This document shows, piece by piece, positions 37,199 to 43,407 of a DNA stretch of 43,407 nt. A program made the translations under genes and the position numbers. Position 1 is the stretch's first letter. Each line of letters opens with the position of its first letter. The DNA is from Bacillota bacterium (lineage in GTDB: Bacteria; Bacillota; Limnochordia; Darwinibacteriales; Darwinibacteriaceae), in the NCBI GenBank assembly GCA_012840725.1, contig DURQ01000054.1, positions 1 through 43,407 of the forward strand. Direction: 5' to 3'. Below the pieces are notes generated by a model. It was not told the origin of the DNA and did not search any database. It was given only the letters and a program-made list of their open reading frames with translations.

Positions 37199-37936
37199 TT
37201 GGCAGCTCGCTATCGCTTACTGGCTCTCGATCTTGACGGAACAACCCTTAACTCCCACGGCCGAGCTTCGCGCAAGACACGTTATTGGATCAGGAAGGCT
37301 TTGGAAGCGGGGGTTGTTGTGGTCTGCGCCACAGGGCGCGGCCGCCCCAAAGCCCAGGACTTGTGGGACAGCGTTTTCTCCGGGTCTCCCGCCATCTTCG
37401 CCAACGGTGGCGAAATCTGGCTCGACCCCGCCACCCTACTGGAACGCCGTTACATGGAAACCGACTGCGTACGCCGTGTGTACGAGCTGGCTGCGGAAGT
37501 TGGCGGTGCCTTCTGGGGATACAATGATGAAGGGCTGGTGCATGGCCACGAGCTGAACCTAGACCAGCTGGAGGGCGGCTGGTACAAGTGTGTGGTCTTC
37601 CATCCGGACCCAACCACCACGGAGGCCGTCCGGGAATTGGTTGCTGCCTGGGCCGGCGTTTCCGTCACATCATCCCACCCACGCATCGCGGAGATCGGCG
37701 CCAGGGGCGTATCAAAACGGGCAGCCGTGGAACGGCTCTGCCGGGAGTTCAGCGTCTCCATGGAGGACGTGATGGCTGTGGGCGACAGCCAAAATGACAT
37801 CGACCTCTTGCAGGCGGCAGGCCTGGGCGTGGCCATGGGAAACGCCCTGCCAGAAGTGAAAGCCGCGGCTGATCGGGTAACCAAGTCGAATCGCGCCAAC
37901 GGAGTGGCGTGGGCGATTCGCAAGTTCCTACTGTGA
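37199..37936 (+). CDS. Cof-type HAD hydrolase
   Basis: 245-residue cytoplasmic phosphatase of the Cof/SupH group: motif I LALDLDGTTLNS near residue 9, motif II VCATGRG, then a cap domain, Lys in GVSKRAAVERLC and motif IV AVGDSQNDIDLL. Substrates are small phosphosugars or nucleotides; which one is unknown. Start is TTG with AAAGGA nine bases upstream. It is alone on its strand. Confidence 0.87.
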   Translation: MAARYRLLALDLDGTTLNSHGRASRKTRYWIRKALEAGVVVVCATGRGRPKAQDLWDSVFSGSPAIFANGGEIWLDPATLLERRYMETDCVRRVYELAAEVGGAFWGYNDEGLVHGHELNLDQLEGGWYKCVVFHPDPTTTEAVRELVAAWAGVSVTSSHPRIAEIGARGVSKRAAVERLCREFSVSMEDVMAVGDSQNDIDLLQAAGLGVAMGNALPEVKAAADRVTKSNRANGVAWAIRKFLL

Positions 37937-37944
37937 GCCGTGCG

Positions 37945-37983
37945 CGCCGCGCCATATCCCTTCCATAACAGGGTGGCGCGGCG
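37945..37983. terminator. Hairpin between convergent genes
   Basis: Perfect 10-bp inverted repeat CGCCGCGCCA/TGGCGCGGCG with a 19-base loop, right after the HAD gene, without a T-run. Confidence 0.5.
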
Positions 37984-38073
37984 TCACCTACTCGAGGGGG
38001 AAATCCGCCGTTCCCACTCCCGGCTGCTCCCAGTTCATCTCTCCAGTTGACCGAAAATCTTCCGGTGATCCGC

Positions 38074-39210
38074 TTAGAATATGATCCGGTACTTTCCGCT
38101 CAGTGCCAGCAGGCTGAAGAAATAGAGACAGTTGTCGTAGTAGCGCCGCTTCCCCTGGCGGAGAGGAAGGTTCCAGAAGCGCTCCACAAAGGCCTTCCTG
38201 TGGGGCCCATCGCTGGCCAGTGAGGCAGCAGCGTTCGTTGCCAAGAGACCTACGGGATGGAGCGCCGGTTCTTCTATAACAGTACCATCCACCGCGTAGA
38301 CCTTATATTCATCCATGGGCACATGGGCAAAGAACTCCTGGATGCGGTTGGACTGCTCAACCTGCCAGGGATCGGCCCGGAACCACTCATAGTCGAGAGC
38401 CACATTAAGGGCAACACGGTACGAGTCGCTGTAGAAGTTGCCGTGGCCGCGGGTGAAGTTTGGTGTGCCGTCATACTCCGCATACTCTGGGGCAAGCCCG
38501 GTTACGGGATGGCAGGCGAGCTTGAGATAGCGTCGGCTGGCAGCAGCAGCCTCTTTCCAGAACTGACGATCCCCTTCCGGCCCCCAGAGTGAGAACAGTT
38601 CATAGAAATGGGGCAGATGGTACGAGGGGTCTGTCCAAGGAGTCTCCGGCACAAACTTGATCAGCTTGTTGGCCGGATCCCACATGGGGTCGCCTTCTTC
38701 ACCGTCCTCGCCTTTGTGGACACAGGCGGTAAGGATCTGCTTGGCCTGCCTGCTGTAGTCAAAGGGGTACTCCCCATCCCCCCAGCGGTTGGAGGCAAAC
38801 AAGAGCGCCATGGCAAAATACTCTTCCCCGTCAGGCGCCGGGCCTTGGGCAAGGCGGGTTCCGTCCGGCCGGCATGACCAGGCGAAGTAGTACTTGTACC
38901 GGCCGCTGTCATGCCACATATAGGTGTGGGTCCACTTCCAGATCCGGTTGAACAGCTCCTGATCGTCCATCTGCACGGCCATCATCATCCCATAGGACTG
39001 GCCTTCAGTGCGCACGTCCAGGTTCCCGGTGTCCAGCAGGTAACCCATATCGTCCCCGGCAGGGTAGTAGATGCGGGTGTTGTCATCGCCAAAGAACAGC
39101 TGTTCAAAGGTATGGGCAACCTTCTTCTCGATCTCTTCCTCCGAGTAACCCAGCTCCAGGAAAACATTGCGGTACTTACGGGTGAAAAACGCGCCCTTTC
39201 CGTTGGTCAT
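38074..39210 (-). CDS. GH8 reducing-end xylose-releasing exo-oligoxylanase
   Basis: 378 residues, no signal peptide, so cytoplasmic. It matches my memory of the Bacillus halodurans Rex enzyme along its length: general acid E69 in DVRTEGQSYG, D127 in GPAPDGEEY, base D262 in FYSDSYRVA, and the histidine H318 in ALHPVGL that in Rex helps block the aglycone site so that only the reducing-end xylose is cut off. Reaction: xylo-oligosaccharide to xylose plus a shorter chain. It complements the GH43 enzyme and ABC importer at 4535-9335, though it lies in a separate unit. Confidence 0.9.
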   Translation of the reverse strand: MTNGKGAFFTRKYRNVFLELGYSEEEIEKKVAHTFEQLFFGDDNTRIYYPAGDDMGYLLDTGNLDVRTEGQSYGMMMAVQMDDQELFNRIWKWTHTYMWHDSGRYKYYFAWSCRPDGTRLAQGPAPDGEEYFAMALLFASNRWGDGEYPFDYSRQAKQILTACVHKGEDGEEGDPMWDPANKLIKFVPETPWTDPSYHLPHFYELFSLWGPEGDRQFWKEAAAASRRYLKLACHPVTGLAPEYAEYDGTPNFTRGHGNFYSDSYRVALNVALDYEWFRADPWQVEQSNRIQEFFAHVPMDEYKVYAVDGTVIEEPALHPVGLLATNAAASLASDGPHRKAFVERFWNLPLRQGKRRYYDNCLYFFSLLALSGKYRIIF

Positions 39211-39810
39211 CTTTCTCCACTCCTTGGTCTACCTGGCCTAACTCCAGTTTTCGTACGGCTAGAATAACCAACAAACAGCACACACCACCTTCAGCTGGCC
39301 GGAGACATCCGAACCTCACAGCTGACCAGGGGAGCACCAGTCCTCCGATGGACATGGCAAGGTAGACTCTGCCCCGTTCCGGGTCGTTCAATCTGAGGAG
39401 GTACTCGCCTGAGCGCTCCGCAAAGCCAGCGCTGTATGTGTGACCTTTGTAGAGAACTTTACGCCTGTGCATCGGCCCCATCGCAGTCCGAATACGGGGG
39501 ACCGTCGCCCTGATACTATGTCTATACTATGACACGCATCTGGAAATCCCTTTCTAGAGAGGAAACCTCCCTCAACCGACAGGCCAAACGACACCTCCAG
39601 CTCACGACGGGAGCGCCGCCTTATTCCCAAGCGGACCGGAGCGTTCACCGAGAAACGACACACCCTCGCCACGGCCGACGGAGAAAACTTGCTGCGAAGG
39701 AAAGATCGAATAGGCGGCCGCTGGGTGAGCAACCTGGCGGCTTTCCTCTCCAAGGCCGGTGCGTGCGGGCCGGTCCTGAAGAATCTACCGCCGCCCACAG
39801 AGACGATGCG
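39211..39810. other. Gene-free stretch upstream of the GH8 gene
   Basis: No gene supported. A minus-strand frame ending at 39176 (from 39481) includes GHTYSAGFAERSGEYLLRLN, which looks protein-like but has no recognised family and runs into the GH8 start. It may be scar sequence from mobile elements. Confidence 0.3.
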
Positions 39811-40304
39811 TCAATGGTCCAGTGTGTCAGAACACTTGGACAAGTCCATGTCCACCAGGTAAGTCAGTCCACAGCGCCTTAGAAACTGCTCCGCTTTGGC
39901 AACTGCCGGAGCGCTTTGGACGATAACCGTAACTTGATGGATGGAAGTCTGGCTCGAAGATGGGCTCGATTATCTCGCGTAGTGCCTGTCAGACCACCCG
40001 GCCTTTTGCCATGGGTATGCCATGAGGTCTTTTCCTTCCACCCTCTTTCTCGATTTCCGCCCGCCTCACTGGACTAGGCTGGTACGTGTTGGTTCAGCTC
40101 AGCATGGATAGCGGCCAAGTTCTCCTCAAGACGCGCCTGATAGTCCTTCACGGTCTCCCCATCTATTCCAGGAGCGCCGTTGCTGGACTTGACGTGTTTG
40201 AAGGTCGTCCATGGCACAGACTTTGCCCACCAAACTGTACCACTTGTGCATGCCAGAGCCTCCGATTGTGCTGAGCGTCCACTTCTCCATCCCTGTGCTG
40301 GCAC
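39811..40304 (-). pseudogene. Group II intron reverse transcriptase, decayed
   Basis: Fragments of the intron-encoded protein in three pieces. The first frame holds FKHVKSSNGAPGIDGETVKD and ends at 40074. After a shift come TYQPSPVRRAEIEKEGGRKR, PHGIPMAKGRVV, a stop, then QALREIIEPIFEPDFHPSSY and GYRPKRS. After another shift comes VDMDLSKCSDTLDH, also ended by a stop. These match RT blocks 0 to 3 of group II maturases. The YADD active site and the maturase domain are absent, so the protein is dead. Confidence 0.85.
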
Positions 40305-40852
40305 AGTTGCTTCGACCAGGGGCTGTTGTCAGCTCACAGTACGTTTCAGGCTCGCTTCTGCTCACTTCGATTCTTCTTCGCCCCTTCACGTCACCGAAGG
40401 GCTTTTGACCCCAGAGCGCCTCTTGTATGCACAGACGTCCCCCGAGTTTTCGCCTCCCACCTGTTACCAGGGTTCACAGGCTTGGGGTTCATCTACTACG
40501 GGCCCATCTGCCACCCCCAATGCTTCGCTTGGCCTCGTGTTTCCACTTGCGCCTCACTTACCCGCCCCTTCATATGGGACATTGGTGGCTTCCCCGGTAA
40601 GTCTACCTGCCCTGCCTTGAAGCCCTCCGTCCTAACTTGCAGGGTCATCCAGCTATCGGGCTTTCCCATCTCTTGCAGGGTTACCCACTCTTCAAGCCAA
40701 CCTCGGTTCACCTGCGTTATGTTCCAAGGCACCCCTCGGCTTCCTCCAAAACCCGCTGTTCGCAGTGGCACCCTTGCCTGCTGGTAACCTTCCCGCTGGT
40801 TGGGGGATAGGGTTTCTTTCAACCCATCGGCTCGTTAGACATGCGCGCACAC
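40305..40852 (-). mobile_element. Group IIC intron, 5' ribozyme domains
   Basis: Minus-strand intron start GTGTGCGCGCATG right after a terminator hairpin and TTCTT, followed by about 550 bases of ribozyme-like sequence and then the decayed reverse transcriptase. It is homologous to the fragment at 36631-36914 but keeps two blocks that the other lacks. No domain V or 3' end was recognised, so the intron cannot splice. Confidence 0.8.
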
Positions 40853-40857
40853 AAGAA

Positions 40858-40883
40858 GACCCCGCGGGTTCACCCGCGAGGTC
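40858..40883 (-). terminator. Terminator of the surface-protein gene, intron target
   Basis: GACCTCGCGGGT/ACCCGCGGGGTC, 12 bp with one mismatch and a 2-base loop, followed by TTCTT and the intron start. It lies 35 bases past the stop at 40918. Confidence 0.82.
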
Positions 40884-40917
40884 TCTTTGTGTAGTAACAG
40901 TTTCCGATCTACCGCTA

Positions 40918-43407
40918 CTACTGTGCGACAGGTGTTTGGTAATCCAGTGTGGTCTGTAGACCCAGATCCGTGATTTTCACAGTGATGGTGACCAGCTCGC
41001 CTGCGCTTTTCTCGTCAACCAGCTGCTTGAAATCAGAGCCTTCGAACTTGATCTGACCCTCGCCTGCTGCAAAGTCAACGTAGGCAAGGCCTTCCTTGTC
41101 GGGATCGTTGCCTAAGGGCATGATCCCCGCTGTTGTGGTAGCCTTCTTGGCCCAACTCAACTCAACCTCAACCGAGGTGGCCGTGAAGTCAGTCAACTGG
41201 TCGAATGCATCTTGGATCTTCAAACCAATGTCGCCAAATATCCACTCTGCAACTACCTTTGCCGGATCGCCGGGTGTGATTGTAATGAACTCATCGCTCA
41301 TACCCCAGGCATACCAATCCAACTCATCAAACGTGACTTCAACAGTGAGGTTTTCACCCATCTTGCGAGCGGGCACCTCAACAGACCCAACCCCATGTTC
41401 GAATTTGAAGCGACGGTTGTACTTCTCCGAGTATCCGCTCCCGAACCACGGATCGTAGATCAGGACTTCGCCGTCGACTTCGCCGGTGAAGGTGTAGACG
41501 GTTCTATCTTCCCACCCGCTATTCGTCCACACGGAGTACAGCAACTCAACACTAACCTTCACCGTGTCACCGGTCTTGTACTCGAGGGCATCGGTTGTGA
41601 TCTTAACACCCGTCGGGTACGCGTCAACGGTAAACGGATCGGTCGTGACGGTGCCCTTGTAGAGAACCTTGCCATCGTCGTCCTTTACCTCGATAGTCAG
41701 ATCCGCTACAAGGTCTTCTGCGATTTCCTTTCCATAGAACGGGTTGTCTAAGACCAACCAGGCTGTACCACCCGAAAACTCATAGCTGGAGACAGCTTTC
41801 ATGGGGTCGCACCCCGTGATCTCGACAACTGCTGAAGGACTGCTTCCGTCAAACCCCCAATATGACTTGCCATTCTTGTTCAAGGCCTTGAGCTTGAACC
41901 AAATCTGTGAGTACTGAACATAGGTTGGACGGACCTCAACAACAAGCTTGTCAAATGTATCCCATCTGTAGTCGTCGTTTCCGAACTCGATGGCCCACTT
42001 GATATCTTGGATTGATGCGCATTCGAACTCCGAGAACCAGTAGATATAGTACGGCATCCTGTCGCGATGGAAGTCCAGCTCTTCATCCTCTAGATCGAAG
42101 TCGACCTCGATCCCGTACTCCAATATCGGAGTCACGGCGTCGAGCTTTTGAAGGAGGCCTTCCACAAGATCCGCATCGGGTTCGGCTTTTTTGGATTCTT
42201 CAACGATATCCGCCACGATTGATGCGACACAGTCCTGGTTTACCCCATTCACTGTGCCTTGGATCTCCTCTGTCCAAATACTCAGGATTTCCTCCAACAC
42301 TTCGGCAATAGGATCATCCGCCTTCGCCAGCCCGTTGATGCTGTCCTCGTCGAACGGCGAGAGATCTTTCAGGCGCTTCAAATACTCCTTGAGATTCTCG
42401 ACGTAGACATAGTCAAAATCGGCGGCTTGGAGTGCAGCGTACAACTGTTCCTCGTTATTGGCGGCCTTCACGTCGACTAGGAGATCTACATCATCAAACA
42501 GACCGGCCACAGCGTCTTTGTCGACGTACTCGTCCGATACATAAGGCAACCGGGACTTGGAAACGGACAGGCGGTCAGGATCAAGCCTTGCAAAACCCAA
42601 GACGATAGACTCTGCGAACTTGAGGGCGTTGATTACATCGATGATCTTCTGGAGATCTTCGATCAACACGAGTCTCAGGTCGATCTCAGCGATGGTGGTC
42701 ATGTAAGCCTTAAGGATTTCCTGGTCCTCCAGGTTAAGGCGTTCAAAGTACCCCGCGTACTCAACGAGCGCCTTTTTAAACTCTGTCAGGTCTTTTGTCT
42801 TTGCAGCCTTGATGATCGCCTGAGTAACGTCACGGTCATTTTCGAGGTCGATGGCTTTCTCGACGATCTTCTCTTGGATGTAATTTACGCGCTCAAGGCC
42901 ATCAGAAGGAGGAACAACGTCGAGCAGTTGCTTCTCCGCCAAGTACACGTAGATATCCAGATACCCGCGCTCGACATCCCAGAAGGCCTGCAGAGCGTCA
43001 AAGAACTCAAGGACCGAGTCAAAACCGAGATCCAACGCGTCGTAGACGGCTTCAAAGCGCTTGTTGTAAATGTCGTCCACTTTTCCGCGCTTGATGTTGA
43101 GGCGCTTTTTCAACTCACTCCGCTCAAGGCCGTTGGGTACTTCTTCGACCGCTTTCAGTGCGTCTTCGAAGAGAGTCTCGAACTCGGAGACCTGTGCGTA
43201 GCGCTCAGGGCCTGTGAAGTCCTCCACTGCCTTGACAAGCTTCTCAGCTTTCTTCACAGGATCCGCTTTTACGGTCACTGTGGCTGACCATACCCGCGGA
43301 TCGCCTTCAACCTGAGTCTGGATGTCCTTTTTGAGCGTGAGAGAGGCAGTAAGGGTTACTGTCTCATCCTGAGCACTGCGAGTCACATTTCCATCTGTGT
43401 CGATCAC
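40918..43407 (-). CDS. Large surface protein, C-terminal part
   Basis: 829 residues visible; the frame is open at the window edge, so the N-terminus is missing. The first 48 or so residues end an atypical Ig-like domain (ETVTLTASLTL, VWSATVTVKA), a type common in S-layer and adhesin-like proteins of Bacillota. Residues about 50-430 are acidic and helical (AEKLVKAVEDFTGPERYAQV, VDLLVDVKAANNEEQLYAAL), and 430-829 are beta-rich with repeated Tyr/Trp/Asp-rich strands. No LPXTG or SLH motif is seen at the C-terminus; an anchor could be upstream. Function is unknown; I infer a cell-surface or secreted structural or binding protein. A terminator follows. Confidence 0.75.
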   Translation of the reverse strand: MIDTDGNVTRSAQDETVTLTASLTLKKDIQTQVEGDPRVWSATVTVKADPVKKAEKLVKAVEDFTGPERYAQVSEFETLFEDALKAVEEVPNGLERSELKKRLNIKRGKVDDIYNKRFEAVYDALDLGFDSVLEFFDALQAFWDVERGYLDIYVYLAEKQLLDVVPPSDGLERVNYIQEKIVEKAIDLENDRDVTQAIIKAAKTKDLTEFKKALVEYAGYFERLNLEDQEILKAYMTTIAEIDLRLVLIEDLQKIIDVINALKFAESIVLGFARLDPDRLSVSKSRLPYVSDEYVDKDAVAGLFDDVDLLVDVKAANNEEQLYAALQAADFDYVYVENLKEYLKRLKDLSPFDEDSINGLAKADDPIAEVLEEILSIWTEEIQGTVNGVNQDCVASIVADIVEESKKAEPDADLVEGLLQKLDAVTPILEYGIEVDFDLEDEELDFHRDRMPYYIYWFSEFECASIQDIKWAIEFGNDDYRWDTFDKLVVEVRPTYVQYSQIWFKLKALNKNGKSYWGFDGSSPSAVVEITGCDPMKAVSSYEFSGGTAWLVLDNPFYGKEIAEDLVADLTIEVKDDDGKVLYKGTVTTDPFTVDAYPTGVKITTDALEYKTGDTVKVSVELLYSVWTNSGWEDRTVYTFTGEVDGEVLIYDPWFGSGYSEKYNRRFKFEHGVGSVEVPARKMGENLTVEVTFDELDWYAWGMSDEFITITPGDPAKVVAEWIFGDIGLKIQDAFDQLTDFTATSVEVELSWAKKATTTAGIMPLGNDPDKEGLAYVDFAAGEGQIKFEGSDFKQLVDEKSAGELVTITVKITDLGLQTTLDYQTPVAQ

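Noticed and set aside
39176-39481. 101-codon minus-strand frame before the GH8 gene
   Set aside because: It runs into the GH8 start region, has no ribosome binding site and no family; kept only as a note on a gene-free stretch.
40180-40787. Plus-strand frames across the intron
   Set aside because: They are antisense to the ribozyme domains and resemble translated intron RNA; no independent support.

Overview
The window looks like chromosomal DNA of an anaerobic, plant-polysaccharide-using member of the Bacillota (Clostridia- or Limnochordia-like), with a fairly high GC content by eye. The evidence is the Bacillus-type mrfA-mrfB repair pair, a YhaN/YhaO-like SbcC/SbcD pair, a purine riboswitch in front of a PbuG-type permease, bacterial group IIC intron remnants, strong AGGAGG-type ribosome binding sites, frequent TTG/GTG starts, and a cellobiose phosphorylase that matches my memory of the clostridial enzymes closely. 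No rRNA, tRNA, CRISPR array or intact insertion sequence was seen.

Layout. 1-3016: the 3' part of mrfA (helicase) and mrfB (exonuclease), overlapping. 3073-4365: a leucine-rich-repeat lipoprotein. 4535-9335 (minus): a xylo-oligosaccharide-type operon of binding protein (frameshifted), two ABC permeases and a GH43 beta-xylosidase. 9769-9957: a small peptide with a double-glycine leader and a zinc-ribbon core. 10138-12171: an AI-2E-family permease and a secreted, probably flavinylated protein. 12411-16706: an S9 peptidase, a HAD phosphatase, a TPR protein and a DUF4097 protein. 16885-17400: thiol peroxidase behind a possible RNA pseudoknot. 17443-22473 (minus): DUF1538 permease, double PII protein, glutaminyl cyclase, diguanylate cyclase and nitroreductase with a stop-separated RING-like tail. 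22625-24997: an EAL phosphodiesterase. 25096-32331 (minus): cellobiose phosphorylase, SbcD-like nuclease and SbcC-like ATPase with overlapping reading frames. 32456-34093: promoter, guanine-type riboswitch, terminator and purine permease. 34155-36380: a membrane EAL protein. 36631-36941: a deleted group IIC intron beside a terminator. 37199-39210: a HAD phosphatase and a GH8 exo-oligoxylanase. 39211-40883: a decayed group IIC intron with reverse transcriptase fragments, again beside a terminator. 40918-43407: the 3' part of a large surface protein.

How the genes fit together. The GH43, GH8 and ABC genes form a xylo-oligosaccharide import and hydrolysis route, and the GH94 enzyme splits cellobiose phosphorolytically, so the cell takes up oligosaccharides and finishes breakdown inside. 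Three proteins handle cyclic di-GMP: one probable synthase and two probable phosphodiesterases with dead GGDEF domains. The most unusual items are the leader/zinc-ribbon peptide, the nitroreductase with an in-frame RING-like tail behind TAG, the crossing inverted repeats upstream of tpx, the coupling of a sugar phosphorylase to a DNA repair nuclease, and the two intron remnants placed exactly after terminator hairpins.
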